Positions 1 through 8,595 are shown, numbered from the stretch's first letter. The stretch is DNA of 64,000 nt from Streptomyces nodosus (GCF_008704995.1 NZ_CP023747.1:7040001-7104000); one strand, 5' to 3'. Program-made: numbers and translations. The notes: generated from the sequence alone by a model not told the origin.

Positions 1-32
1 CCGCCGCCCAGGTCGAGGACTACAAGGGCTGA
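1..32 (+). CDS. 3' end of a CDS that starts before the window
   Basis: The first bases read in frame (from base 3) as AAQVEDYKG followed by TGA at 30-32. The codons are Streptomyces-like and a hairpin follows at once, which fits the end of a real gene. Nothing can be said about function from nine residues. Confidence 0.35.
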   Translation, partial: AAQVEDYKG

Positions 33-39
33 GGAACCG

Positions 40-73
40 GGACGCCCCCATGAGGTGCCCGGTGCAGGCGTCC
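40..73. terminator. Possible terminator hairpin between convergent genes
   Basis: GGACGCC at 40-46 is complementary to GGCGTCC at 67-73, giving a 7-bp stem with a 20-nt loop. It lies between the stop of the partial plus-strand gene and the stop of the minus-strand M56 gene, where a two-way terminator would be expected. There is no T-tract, which is usual in Streptomyces. The long loop makes the call weak. Confidence 0.35.
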
Positions 74-77
74 GGTG

Positions 78-1013
78 CTAACCCAGAGCCCGCAGCCCCG
101 GGGTCAATGCCACCAGTACGGGAAGCACCGGGACCAGTGCCGCGGTCGCCGTCAGCCGCAGTCGGTGTGCCGGGGGCAGCCGGTCCGGGGGAGTCAGAAG
201 ACGGTCGACGCGCTGCGGAAGATGGGCCTGCGGAGTGGGGCAGGGCCCGAACACCCCCCGGTCCTCGTTGAGTTCCACCAGCGCCAGCGCGGTGGTGAGG
301 CGGCCGTGACGGCGCGAGGCCATGTCGTCCGCGGCGAGTTCGACCAGCCGGTGCATCTCGTCACGGAACGCCGCGAAGACCGGCACCTGCGGAAAACCGT
401 TGGCCAGCGCGGCGGAGGAGTGCAGCAGCCAGTCGTGCCGGGCCCGTGCGTGCCCCTGCTCATGGGCCAGCACCGCGTCCAGCTGCTTGCCCTTCAGTCG
501 GCGCAACGCCGCTGTGGTGATGACCAGTTGGGGAGGGGCGCCGGGCAGCCACCAGGCGTCCGGGCGCTCGCCCTCCAGGACCACCAGTCGTTCGCTGTCG
601 GCCCTCTCGCCGGGCAACAGCGGGGCCCGCAGGCGCAGTTCGGCACGGCGGTGGCGGCGGCGCACCCGCGCCCCGGCGATCTCCCGGACCAGCATCGCCG
701 CGGTCCACGCCCCGCCGCACGCCAGGGCCACCGCGGTGGTCGCGGCCCACTGGGCGCCGGTGCCCAGAGCGTAGGCGTCCACGACCGAGTGCGGCGCGGG
801 GGCGAAGAGATGACCTCGCACGGCCGTCCAGGCCGCGGCGGCGCTCAGCGCCATCGACAGGACGCAGCACACCAGTACGGCCATCACCACGCATTGCCAC
901 ACCCACAGGGCGACCACCGGTTCCCGGTCCGGCCAGTCCGCCCGGGCCAGCAGCCGCGGGGCGAGAAGGGCGGTCAAACCGCCGAGCAGCAACAGTGCCG
1001 CGGGGACCATCAT
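78..1013 (-). CDS. M56 family membrane metallopeptidase
   Basis: A 311-residue membrane protein with hydrophobic segments near residues 3-20, 37-62 and 90-112 and another at the C-terminus. The zinc motif HEQGH lies at about 184-188 inside LDAVLAHEQGHARARHD, and the third ligand is probably the E of ELAADD near 225. This is the BlaR1/MecR1-like M56 architecture without a penicillin-binding sensor domain. In actinomycetes such proteins often pair with a BlaI/CopY repressor, but none is seen here. The start at 1013 is preferred because a TAGGCT -10 box sits 7 nt upstream on the same strand and no ribosome site is visible; the open frame extends further upstream without coding character. Substrate unknown. 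Confidence 0.85.
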   Translation of the reverse strand: MMVPAALLLLGGLTALLAPRLLARADWPDREPVVALWVWQCVVMAVLVCCVLSMALSAAAAWTAVRGHLFAPAPHSVVDAYALGTGAQWAATTAVALACGGAWTAAMLVREIAGARVRRRHRRAELRLRAPLLPGERADSERLVVLEGERPDAWWLPGAPPQLVITTAALRRLKGKQLDAVLAHEQGHARARHDWLLHSSAALANGFPQVPVFAAFRDEMHRLVELAADDMASRRHGRLTTALALVELNEDRGVFGPCPTPQAHLPQRVDRLLTPPDRLPPAHRLRLTATAALVPVLPVLVALTPGLRALG

Positions 1014-1020
1014 GAGGCGA

Positions 1021-1026
1021 AGCCTA
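1021..1026 (-). promoter_or_regulatory. -10 box of a leaderless M56 transcript
   Basis: TAGGCT on the minus strand (AGCCTA on plus) ends 7 nt before the ATG at 1013. This spacing puts the transcription start at or within a base or two of the start codon. Confidence 0.5.
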
Positions 1027-1132
1027 TGAGCAGGGCGCCGCCCGGATACCTCCCGTCGCGGCAAAGTGACGTACGCCACGATTGAGTCCGGCGTCGGCCG
1101 TAGAGAGCGACGCACTCCGGTGCGACACCCCG

Positions 1133-1681
1133 TCAGAGCGTCATGAGCATCGCCAGCATCGCTATCGCCATCGACAGCCGGCAGGCCCGTGCCAGTTCCG
1201 GCCGGTCGCCCCAGCCGACGGTGCGCACGCTTCCGCCCGGGCTCACCGCCGCGACCGGCACCAGCCGGACGCCGGAGAGCAGCGCATAGCCCGCGAAGTA
1301 GAGCAGGAACACCGCCGTGAGCGCCGGCACGCCACCGCCGTGGGCGTGGTGCCCGCCGGAGGCCCCCATCGTCACCGCCATATAGACCATCGCGGAGGTC
1401 TCCGCCAGATGGTGCAGATGATGTGCATCGGTGCGGGCCGCCCACAGCGCCCGCAGGGCCGCAGCGCCGAAGACCGCCGCACAGGCGGTCCAGGCCCAGG
1501 ACGGGGGCACGGCGACCGCCGCAGGCACGGCCATCACCGCCATGCCGAAGCCCATCAGTGCCTCGCCGCCCGCGGCCCGGCGCTGTTCCTCGACGGCGCT
1601 GCGCATGCGGAGCAGACAGTAGGCACCGGTCACCGCGCACAGCGCGACGAGCAGCCAGCCGAGTGAAGCAGGACCGTGCAC
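1133..1681 (-). CDS. DUF5134-type integral membrane protein
   Basis: A 182-residue protein made mostly of hydrophobic helices, with His-rich stretches (DAHHLHHLAE near residue 90 and GHHAHGGG near 110) that suggest metal or haem contact at the membrane. It matches what I recall of actinobacterial DUF5134 proteins. The GTG at 1681 is chosen because a strong GGGGGAGGTG site lies 4-5 nt upstream; the frame stays open to 2023 but that part overlaps the FUSC gene on the other strand. It lies about 120 bp upstream of the M56 gene on the same strand, so the two may share a function. Biochemical role unknown. Confidence 0.75.
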   Translation of the reverse strand: MHGPASLGWLLVALCAVTGAYCLLRMRSAVEEQRRAAGGEALMGFGMAVMAVPAAVAVPPSWAWTACAAVFGAAALRALWAARTDAHHLHHLAETSAMVYMAVTMGASGGHHAHGGGVPALTAVFLLYFAGYALLSGVRLVPVAAVSPGGSVRTVGWGDRPELARACRLSMAIAMLAMLMTL

Positions 1682-1814
1682 CGCGCACCTCCCCCGCTCG
1701 ACGGTCTCCCTCGCAGGGGCATGCCCGTCACGGACGGTGCGCACGCGAGCGCACAGGGGTACTCGGGGGAGCGCGAGGGGCGCGACGCAGGCCGGGGTGG
1801 CGACGAGGGAATGA

Positions 1815-1826
1815 TTTACGAGTAAA
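1815..1826. promoter_or_regulatory. Candidate MarR operator upstream of the FUSC-MarR operon
   Basis: TTTACGAGTAAA is an inverted repeat with perfect 5-bp arms (TTTAC/GTAAA) around a 2-bp centre, in a short A/T-rich island. It lies immediately upstream of the TAAGCT -10 box, so a bound repressor would block RNA polymerase. The second gene of the operon encodes a MarR protein, the obvious candidate ligand. Confidence 0.55.
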
Positions 1827-1834
1827 ACACCTGC

Positions 1835-1840
1835 TAAGCT
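1835..1840 (+). promoter_or_regulatory. -10 box of the FUSC-MarR operon
   Basis: TAAGCT ends 7 nt before the ATG at 1848 and no Shine-Dalgarno sequence is present, so the operon mRNA is probably leaderless. An ATG at 1842 also exists but would lie only 1 nt from the -10 box. Confidence 0.5.
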
Positions 1841-1847
1841 CATGGGT

Positions 1848-3485
1848 ATGAGCAGTGAGACCCCCAGAACCTCCCGTGTGCGCCCGCTACCCCTGTCAGG
1901 TCTCCTGCGTCCCGGCAGTCCCTCCGACATCTGGTTCAAGCCCGCGCTGAGTGTGGTCGTCGCGGCGGCCCCGCCGAATGTGACGCTGCTGGCGCTCGGC
2001 CGTCTCGACCTGGCCGTGTACACGATGGCGGGCTCGCTCTGCGCCCTCTACGCCCACAACCGCCCCTATGCGGCCCGGGCCCGGGCGCTCGCCCTGGTGG
2101 TCCTCGGCATGGTCGGCGGCCTCGCCCTCGCCCTGCTCACCGCGTCGCTCACCACGCATGCGATCGTGCTGGTGACCGTCGGCGCCCTGCTCGCGGCCCT
2201 GCAGAAGACACTCTGCGACGCCACCAGGATCGGACCGCCGGGCAATGTGATCTTCACCTTCATCACCTCCGCCTCCCTGTTCGTCCCGCAGTCCACCGGC
2301 CAGGTCCCCGGCCATATCGCCCTGGCCGCCGCCGCGGGTGCCTGGTCCTGGATCGTGGGCATGGCCCCTGGACTCCTGCGGCCGCACGGCCCGGAGCGCC
2401 GGGCCACCGCCCACGCCCTGAGTGCCGCCGCCGCATACACCGCGACCGGGACCGCCACCGCACGGGCCGACGCGGCGGCCGCCGTCCACACCGCCTGGCA
2501 GTCGCTGCTGTCCACCGGCGCCCGCTCCGCACCCCGGCGCGCCCTGGAGCGACTCGTCGTCCGGGCCGAGGTCGCTCTCGCGGCACCGGCCGACACCGAT
2601 CCGCAGCAGTTGCGTGTCTGGGCCCGCGCACTGCGGGGCACCGGCCCCGTCCCGCAGCCGGACGACCTCGGCGAGGCAGCCGAGGAACTCCTCGGCGTGG
2701 AGGCCGAACTCGACTCCCCGCGACGCCCGCTGCGCCACCGGCTCGGCCCGCTCGCGCCCCTGACCCTGCGCACCGCACTCGGCTGTGCCCTCGCCGGCTA
2801 TGTCTCGCTCGCCTGCGGCGTCGGCCGCCCCTACTGGGCGCTGGTCACCGCCGCCGCGCTCTACCAGGCCAATGTCACCCTCACCTGGCGCCGAGGCGTC
2901 CAGCGCGTCGTCGGCAACATCGCCGGGGTGCTGCTCTTCGCCGCCGTCGCCCCGATCGCCCATCTGAACCAGTTGGCCCTCGTGCTCTTCGGCCTCGCCT
3001 TCAGCTTCGGCGCCGAGGCACTGATGAGCCGCAACTACTGGCTCGGCAGCGTCTGTGTGACCCCGATGGCGCTGCTCATCACCGAGTTCGCCACCTATCA
3101 GCGACCCGGAGAGCTGATCACCGACCGGGTCCTTGACACCCTCATCGGAGCGCTGGTCGGCTTCGCCGCCGCGATCGCGGTCACCAACCGCCGCGCCTCA
3201 GACCGCATCGAACACGCCCTCGGCGCCGTGGAACGGGCCCGGGAGCGCGCCGCCGCCGTGGTGGCCGCGGAGCACCCCGCACCGCGCGATCTGGAGGCCG
3301 CGCGCCGTGGTCTGTCCGCCGCCGTCGTGGACCTGCGCGCCGCCGCCGACGCCGCGGCCGGCGAATGGTGGCTGCGCGCCCTGCCGGAGGAGCGGGTGCT
3401 GCGCGCCGAACAGGCCGGGCATCGTACGCTCGCCGCGACGGTACGACGGCAGGGACTGCACACCTCGGAAGGCGCACGGGCATGA
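1848..3485 (+). CDS. FUSC family membrane protein (aromatic-acid-exporter-like)
   Basis: A 545-residue protein with two clusters of transmembrane helices, near residues 25-150 and 310-450, separated by a soluble middle and followed by a charged Ala-rich C-terminal helical region. This two-block layout is that of the FUSC/YccS/AaeB family, which is associated with efflux of aromatic acids or other small compounds. The downstream marR gene overlaps its stop (ATGA), so the two are translationally coupled. The palindrome at 1815-1826 probably gives MarR control, with the exported compound or a relative as inducer. ATG 1848 is favoured over 1842 by distance from the -10 box. The substrate cannot be read from the sequence. 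Confidence 0.8.
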   Translation: MSSETPRTSRVRPLPLSGLLRPGSPSDIWFKPALSVVVAAAPPNVTLLALGRLDLAVYTMAGSLCALYAHNRPYAARARALALVVLGMVGGLALALLTASLTTHAIVLVTVGALLAALQKTLCDATRIGPPGNVIFTFITSASLFVPQSTGQVPGHIALAAAAGAWSWIVGMAPGLLRPHGPERRATAHALSAAAAYTATGTATARADAAAAVHTAWQSLLSTGARSAPRRALERLVVRAEVALAAPADTDPQQLRVWARALRGTGPVPQPDDLGEAAEELLGVEAELDSPRRPLRHRLGPLAPLTLRTALGCALAGYVSLACGVGRPYWALVTAAALYQANVTLTWRRGVQRVVGNIAGVLLFAAVAPIAHLNQLALVLFGLAFSFGAEALMSRNYWLGSVCVTPMALLITEFATYQRPGELITDRVLDTLIGALVGFAAAIAVTNRRASDRIEHALGAVERARERAAAVVAAEHPAPRDLEAARRGLSAAVVDLRAAADAAAGEWWLRALPEERVLRAEQAGHRTLAATVRRQGLHTSEGARA

Positions 3486-4171
3486 CGGCGGGCAGGACGG
3501 CAGCGAACGGACGGACGGCGATGACGGACAACCGTGCGACCGGGCGGAGAGCCACGGACGGCGGTACGGGCGCCGGCGCGGAAGGCCGGAACACCGGGCG
3601 CGACACGGCCGTCGGACCGCGGTCCGGGGCGCGCCCCGGGGGAAGCAGCCCGGCCGGACGGGAACCGGCGGGTGACATCGTCGCCGCCGTGGTGCGGCAG
3701 TGGCAGGCCGTCCGCCCCGACATCGACACCGGGCCCATGGAGATCATCGGCCGGGTCAACCGCTGTGCCGCACTGCTCCAACAGGCCGAGGACGCCCCGC
3801 TGCGCCGCGTCGGGCTCACCCGCCCGGAGTTCGACGTCCTCGGCACGCTGCGCCGTGCGGACCATGAACTGACACCCGGCGAGATCGCCCGCGAGACCTT
3901 CTCCTCCGGCGCCGCCGTCACCAAACGCCTCAAACAGCTGAGCGAGCGCGGCCTGGTCGAGCGGCGCGGCGACACCCGCGACCGCCGGGTCGCCCATGTC
4001 CGCCTCACCGAGGCCGGCCGCGACCTGGTCGACGGGGTGCTGCCCGAACAGCTCTCCTACGAGGCGTCCGCCCTCTCCGGGCTCGACGAGGACGGACGGC
4101 ACGAACTGGCCGCGCTGCTCGGCGAACTGCTCATCCAGCTGGAAGGCCGGCTCGGCACGGCCCGCGGCTGA
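3482..4171 (+). CDS. MarR family transcriptional regulator
   Basis: A 229-residue protein. Residues 1-60 are low-complexity, rich in Gly, Arg, Thr and Ala, and probably disordered. The winged helix follows at roughly 90-185, with LTPGEIARETFSSGAAVTKR as the helix-turn-helix and a wing ending in RRGDTRDRRVAHVRLTEAG, the classic MarR signature. The start overlaps the FUSC stop as ATGA; an internal ATG at 3521 would remove part of the disordered tail. Local MarR repressors usually respond to phenolic or lipophilic ligands and repress the exporter beside them, and the operator upstream of FUSC supports that reading. Confidence 0.88.
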   Translation: MTAGRTAANGRTAMTDNRATGRRATDGGTGAGAEGRNTGRDTAVGPRSGARPGGSSPAGREPAGDIVAAVVRQWQAVRPDIDTGPMEIIGRVNRCAALLQQAEDAPLRRVGLTRPEFDVLGTLRRADHELTPGEIARETFSSGAAVTKRLKQLSERGLVERRGDTRDRRVAHVRLTEAGRDLVDGVLPEQLSYEASALSGLDEDGRHELAALLGELLIQLEGRLGTARG

Positions 4172-4221
4172 CCCGCGTCGGAAGAACCCCGGCGGGGCGA
4201 GCCGCACCTCACCGGACGGCC

Positions 4222-4614
4222 TCAGATCCCCGGCCGGTAGCGCAGGGGGTGGTCGGCCGGGACCTCCACCAGCACGATCTGGGTACCGTCCGGATCCTCG
4301 ATCCACATCTCGATCAGGCCCCAGGGCTCCCTCACCGGCGGGCGGACGATCCCGATCCCGGCGGCGGTCAGCTCCCGGTGCGCGGCCGTCACGTCCGGTA
4401 CCTGCAACCAGAGCTTCAGCGCGGGGGAGGGCGGGACATCGCCGCGCCCCGCCACCTCGAGGAAACCACCCCCGAGGAAGTACACGACCCCGCGCTCCGG
4501 CCCCGTACCGAACTCCCGGTAGACCGGCAGCCCGAGTCCCTCGCCGTAGAAGGCACGGGAGCGCTCCGGGTCGGTCGGACGCAGCAGCGTGCGGCTGCTC
4601 AGAATATGGACCAT
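4222..4614 (-). CDS. VOC (glyoxalase/bleomycin-resistance) family protein
   Basis: A 130-residue single VOC module with two beta-alpha-beta-beta-beta halves. The first begins with LRPTDPERSRAFYGEGLGLP and the second with LQVPDVTAAHRELTAAG, ending in IEDPDGTQIVLVEVP, where the last E is a usual metal ligand. Length and motifs match stand-alone lyase/dioxygenase-fold proteins of actinomycetes. It converges with the MarR operon and diverges from the GNAT gene, with about 60 bp between the two starts. Substrate unknown. Confidence 0.82.
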   Translation of the reverse strand: MVHILSSRTLLRPTDPERSRAFYGEGLGLPVYREFGTGPERGVVYFLGGGFLEVAGRGDVPPSPALKLWLQVPDVTAAHRELTAAGIGIVRPPVREPWGLIEMWIEDPDGTQIVLVEVPADHPLRYRPGI

Positions 4615-4673
4615 GCATGGGCACTACCCTCGTCGGTGCCCACGCCGTGCCATCGAATCGGAGAACTCACCCC

Positions 4674-5219
4674 ATGGACAGTGCCACCGCCGCGACCGGC
4701 CTGACCTTTCGCGACGCCACCGACGCCGACGCCGATGCGCTGGTCGCGCTGATCGAGTCGGCGTACCGCGGCGAATCCAGCCGGACCGGCTGGACCACGG
4801 AGGCGGACCTTCTCGAGGGGCAGCGCACCGATCCCGAGGGGGTGCTGGAGGTCGTCAAGTCGCCCGACAGCAGGCTGCTGACCGTCGAGCGGGACGGCAC
4901 GATCGTCGCCTGCTGCCAGCTCGAACACCGCGGCGAACACGCCTACTTCGGCATGTTCGCGGTGAGCCCCGCGCTCCAGGGCGCGGGGCTGGGCAAGGCG
5001 GTCATCGCCGAGGCGGAGCGGATGGCCCGCCGGACCTGGGGCGTCTCCGAGATGCATATGACCGTGATCTCCGTACGGGACGACCTCATCGCCTGGTACG
5101 AGCGGCGCGGCTACCGCCGTACGGGACGGATGACCCCCTTCCCGTACGGCGATGAGCGCTTCGGCATTCCGCAGCGCGACGATCTGCAGTTCGAGCTGCT
5201 GGTCAAGCCGTTGGTCTGA
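4674..5219 (+). CDS. GNAT family N-acetyltransferase
   Basis: A 181-residue GNAT protein. It opens with LTFRDATDADADALVALIES, typical of beta1-alpha1, and carries the acetyl-CoA pyrophosphate loop ALQGAGLGKAVIAEAE near residues 105-118. The C-terminal part has IAWYERRGYRRTGR, the usual last helix and strand. The ATG at 4674 has GGAGA about 10 nt upstream. It stands alone between divergent and convergent neighbours, so the acetyl acceptor cannot be inferred. Confidence 0.87.
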   Translation: MDSATAATGLTFRDATDADADALVALIESAYRGESSRTGWTTEADLLEGQRTDPEGVLEVVKSPDSRLLTVERDGTIVACCQLEHRGEHAYFGMFAVSPALQGAGLGKAVIAEAERMARRTWGVSEMHMTVISVRDDLIAWYERRGYRRTGRMTPFPYGDERFGIPQRDDLQFELLVKPLV

Positions 5220-5281
5220 CCCCTGCGCGCGGCGGCCCGGCGGCGCACCCGGGGCGAGGGGCGCGCGGCGGGCCCGGCCGG

Positions 5282-5965
5282 TCAGGCGGTGAACCGGCCG
5301 GTGCGCTTGATCTCCGGATAGTCGGTGGTCGCGCCGTCCAGCTCCAGGGCGCGGACCAGTCGCAGCTGGTCCTGGGTGTTCACCACCCAGCCGAGGATCC
5401 TCAGATCCGCCTTGCGCGCGTGTTCCACGACCTCCAGCGTCAGCCGGCGGATGTTGAGGCAGACGGTGCCGGCTCCGGCCTCGACGGCGCGTTCCACCAC
5501 ATCGGTCCCGTAGCGGCCGGCGATCAGCGCGGTGCGCACGCCCGGTACCAGTCGGGCGACCTCGACGATGGCCTCGTCGTGGAACGAGGACACCTCCACC
5601 CGGCCGGTCAGGTCCCGGCGGCGCATCACCTCGGCCAGCGCCCGTGCCGCCGCCACATCCTTGATCTCAGCCTGGAGCGGGGCCTTCACCGCGTCCAGGA
5701 CCTCGTCGAACACCGGGACCCGCTCACCGCGTCCCGCGTCGAGCGCGCGCAGCTCGGCGAGGGTCTTCTCGACGATCGGCCCGGTGCCGTCGGTCGTACG
5801 GTCCACCTCGGCGTCGTGCATGATCACGAGAGCGCCGTCCTTGCTGAGATGCAGATCGAGTTCGATCAGGTCGAGGCCCGCGCGCTCCGCGGCGACAAAG
5901 GACCGGAGCGTGTTCTCGGGCTCGACACCCATGACTCCGCGATGACCGATGGTGAGGAAGTTCAA
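5282..5965 (-). CDS. Glycerophosphodiester phosphodiesterase family protein
   Basis: A 227-residue TIM-barrel protein of the GDPD family, which hydrolyses glycerophosphodiesters to an alcohol and glycerol-3-phosphate. The start shows the HRG motif, followed by EPENTLRSF, then IELDLHLSKDGALVIMHDAEVDRTT, which holds the metal-binding E-x-D pair and the second catalytic His. The later E of LQAEIK is also conserved. No signal peptide is present, so it acts in the cytoplasm. The start is TTG at 5965, since no ATG or GTG precedes HRG in frame nearby. Confidence 0.88.
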   Translation of the reverse strand: MNFLTIGHRGVMGVEPENTLRSFVAAERAGLDLIELDLHLSKDGALVIMHDAEVDRTTDGTGPIVEKTLAELRALDAGRGERVPVFDEVLDAVKAPLQAEIKDVAAARALAEVMRRRDLTGRVEVSSFHDEAIVEVARLVPGVRTALIAGRYGTDVVERAVEAGAGTVCLNIRRLTLEVVEHARKADLRILGWVVNTQDQLRLVRALELDGATTDYPEIKRTGRFTA

Positions 5966-6344
5966 GGTTCAACTCGCTTCCGTCGACGGCGGCTCGGTTG
6001 CCGCGCGGCGCTCCTCGAACGGCGCGGCACGGCCGCAGCCTAATCGCCCGGCTTCGCCCCGGACCCGCTCGTGCGTGAGGCAATGGGCGCCCGGTGCCGC
6101 CTGAAATCGGGACCGCACCGCCAACCGCGTGTCATCCCTGGGTGGGCGCGTCATACGGGTGTTGACCGTCGGCCGGGGGACCGTCGGCCGGAGTCCGCTG
6201 ACCGGAATCCATCGGCCGGACCACGCCGTCCCGTGCCCCGGAGGACATCCCCCGATGAGCGTGGAACCCCTCGCGTCCGCAGTGCCCGACAGGAAAAAGG
6301 TCGGTGAACGCGGGGTGACGCAGGACAATCTTCTGATCTCCTAC
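5966..6344. other. Long intergenic region upstream of the DUF6421 operon
   Basis: No convincing gene is present. It contains two exact copies of GACCGTCGGCCGG at 6164-6176 and 6179-6191, 15 bp apart, and a third partial copy (TCGGCCGG) at 6212-6219. These could be protein-binding repeats. Base composition falls towards A/T near 6325-6390, where the promoter lies. Confidence 0.4.
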
Positions 6345-6378
6345 TTGCTGAGTGAAAGCTCGTACACATACGGTGTGT
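6345..6378 (+). promoter_or_regulatory. Promoter of the DUF6421-SDR-aldolase operon
   Basis: TTGCTG at 6345-6350 and TACGGT at 6369-6374 are spaced by 18 bp. The -10 box lies within an inverted repeat ACACA-N5-TGTGT (6364-6378), which could bind a regulator or form a hairpin. Predicted transcription start is near 6381, leaving a leader of about 29 nt that carries GGAGG. Confidence 0.5.
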
Positions 6379-6409
6379 CTACGTGAGTTTCTCCCGTGGA
6401 GGTCGAGCG

Positions 6410-7807
6410 ATGACGGAAATTCTTGTGCAGACGGGTTCGGAGGGGCAGGTTCCTTCGCAGGGCAGGGTGGTGGAGCATCCGGCTTGGCCCGTTCTCAAGA
6501 GTTCCGTGGAACAGATCCGGCCATGGCAGAACAAGGACGGCTCGATCGCCTTCGACACCGAGGGGGCCCCGACCCGTGCGGAGGCCGAGCTCGCCGTCCG
6601 CCGGGTGACGGACGCCGTCCAGGAGCTCTCCCCGCTGCTGCCGCACGACGCCGCCTACCACCAGGCGCTCGTCCGTGACCTGGGCCGATGGGCCGTGGAG
6701 GGCTTCGGGGTGCCCGACTTCCTGGAGTCGCTGCTGGCCTTCCACCCCGCCGCGGACCGCCGGGACGGGCTCCAGCATCTGGTCGTCTTCCCGATGTACA
6801 CGCAGAACGGCAACCCGGACCGCAACCTCGAGGCGGTCGTCCTGCGCATGGTGTGGCCCGACTGGCTGGCCGAGCTGGAGGCCACCCGCTTCGACAACCC
6901 GCTGTTCTGCGGCATCACCTTCGAGGACTTCACCGCGGGCTACGACACCAACTCGGCCGTTCTCTTCCCGGAGACCGTCGCCGTGCGCGAGGCCCCCGCG
7001 CGCTTCACCTGGGGCGGCATCTTCTGCGACCGCGAGGCCGCCCGCTTCCGTCGGGTCACCTCGGCCGCCGTGGACACCCTCGGTCTCGAGCTGCCCGAGG
7101 ACATCCTCGCCATGGTCCACGACCAGGAGCGCTGCCAGCAGGCCTTTGTGCTGTGGGACATGGTCCACGACCGCACCCACAGCCATGGCGACCTGCCGTT
7201 CGACCCGTTCATGATCAAACAGCGTCAGCCGTTCTGGATGTACGGACTGGAGGAGCTGCGCTGCGACCTCACCGCCTTCAAGGAGGCCGTGCGACTGGAG
7301 GCCGACGGCTTCCCGCAGGGCCGCGACGTCCAGTACGCGGTGCTCTTCGACCGGATGTTCCGCTTCCCGGTCACCGGTGAGCGGGTGCGCAACTACGACG
7401 GTCTCGGCGGTCAGCTGCTCTTCGCCTATCTGCACCGGCACGACGTCGTCCGCTGGACCGACAACAAGCTCACCATCGACTGGCGGCGCGCCCCCGAGGT
7501 GACCAACCAGCTGTGCGGCGAGATCGAGACGCTGTACCGGGAGGGCATCGACCGGCCCAAGCTGGTCCACTGGTTCAAGGCGTACGAGCTGGTCTCCACC
7601 TATCTCGCTCCGCATCCCGCATCCCGCTGGGCGAAGGGCCCGGACGCGCTGGATCTGTCCCAGCCGCCGCGTAAGCTCGTGGACGACGTGCTTCCGGACG
7701 AGTTTCCGCTGAGCATGTTCTATGAGGCGCTCCAGAAGAAGCTGAAGTCCGTGATCGCCTCGACCAAGGGCATCACCGCTGAGAGCGCCGAGCAGGTCGC
7801 CGCATGA
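6410..7807 (+). CDS. DUF6421 family protein, possible metal-dependent enzyme
   Basis: A 465-residue soluble protein that I recognise as the actinobacterial DUF6421 family, whose function is not known to me. The start at 6410 has GGAGG 7 nt upstream, better than the in-frame ATG at 6383. A striking cluster is HDRTHSHGD at residues 253-261, followed 20 residues later by EELRCD at 281-286. The spacing and the EExRxD string resemble the second half of a zinc-peptidase site of the dipeptidyl-peptidase III type, though the first motif is HxxxH rather than HExxGH. The stop overlaps the next start (ATGA), so it is translationally coupled to an SDR and then a PLP aldolase. Confidence 0.8.
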   Translation: MTEILVQTGSEGQVPSQGRVVEHPAWPVLKSSVEQIRPWQNKDGSIAFDTEGAPTRAEAELAVRRVTDAVQELSPLLPHDAAYHQALVRDLGRWAVEGFGVPDFLESLLAFHPAADRRDGLQHLVVFPMYTQNGNPDRNLEAVVLRMVWPDWLAELEATRFDNPLFCGITFEDFTAGYDTNSAVLFPETVAVREAPARFTWGGIFCDREAARFRRVTSAAVDTLGLELPEDILAMVHDQERCQQAFVLWDMVHDRTHSHGDLPFDPFMIKQRQPFWMYGLEELRCDLTAFKEAVRLEADGFPQGRDVQYAVLFDRMFRFPVTGERVRNYDGLGGQLLFAYLHRHDVVRWTDNKLTIDWRRAPEVTNQLCGEIETLYREGIDRPKLVHWFKAYELVSTYLAPHPASRWAKGPDALDLSQPPRKLVDDVLPDEFPLSMFYEALQKKLKSVIASTKGITAESAEQVAA

Positions 7808-8595
7808 GCGACGGCACCGACATCGCTCGGCAGGAGGCGAAGATGGGCAATGGGAACGGGCCATTGAGCGGCGCGGTGATCGCCGTGGCCGGCGCGGGAG
7901 GACCCGCGGGCCGGGCGACACTGGAGCGGCTCGCGGACGCCGGGGCCGTCGTCGTCGGTTCCGACAACAACCCGGAGCGGCTGGCGGAGGCCGTGGACGC
8001 GGCGCGCTACGCCCACGGCGGCGCCACCGTCGTCGGAGAGAAGGCCGACCTGCTCGACCTCCAGTCGGTCCGGGACTGGGCCGCCCATATCGAGCGGGAC
8101 TTCGGCCGGGTGGACGGACTGGTCCACCTCGTCGGCGGCTGGCGTGGCGGCACCGCCTTCACCCGCACCGGCATCGACGACTGGGATCTGCTGGAGAAGC
8201 TGCTGATCCGCACCGTGCAGCACACCTCGCTCGCCTTCTTCGACGCGCTCCAGCGCAGCGACCGCGGCCGTTATGTACTGATCAGCGCCGCCGGCGCGGC
8301 CAAGCCGGCCGCGGGCAACGCGGCCTACGCGGCGGCGAAGGCCGCCGCCGAGGCCTGGACGCTGGCCATGGCCGACGGCTTCCGCAAGACGGCGGGTGAG
8401 GGCGGTCCGACCTCTGCGGCTACGATCCTGATCGTGAAGGCACTGGTGCACGAGGCGATGCGCGCCGAACGCCCCAACGCGAAGTTCGCGGGCTTCACCG
8501 ATGTCCGGGACCTGGCCGAGGCCATCGCCGGGGTCTGGGAGAAGCCCGCCGCCGAAGTGAACGGAAACCGTCTGTGGCTCACCGAGAGGCCGTGA
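7804..8595 (+). CDS. SDR family NAD(P)-dependent oxidoreductase
   Basis: A 263-residue classical short-chain dehydrogenase. The nucleotide-binding loop is a variant, GAGGPAG (residues 30-36), in place of TGxxxGxG. The catalytic residues appear as Ser161, Tyr175 and Lys179 (YAAAK). The first 20 residues are extra and polar; ATG 7804 overlaps the DUF6421 stop, while an internal ATG at 7843 is also possible. Position between DUF6421 and threonine aldolase with overlapping codons at both ends shows a single transcription unit and suggests a shared pathway involving a hydroxy or amino acid. The substrate is unknown. Confidence 0.85.
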   Translation: MSDGTDIARQEAKMGNGNGPLSGAVIAVAGAGGPAGRATLERLADAGAVVVGSDNNPERLAEAVDAARYAHGGATVVGEKADLLDLQSVRDWAAHIERDFGRVDGLVHLVGGWRGGTAFTRTGIDDWDLLEKLLIRTVQHTSLAFFDALQRSDRGRYVLISAAGAAKPAAGNAAYAAAKAAAEAWTLAMADGFRKTAGEGGPTSAATILIVKALVHEAMRAERPNAKFAGFTDVRDLAEAIAGVWEKPAAEVNGNRLWLTERP

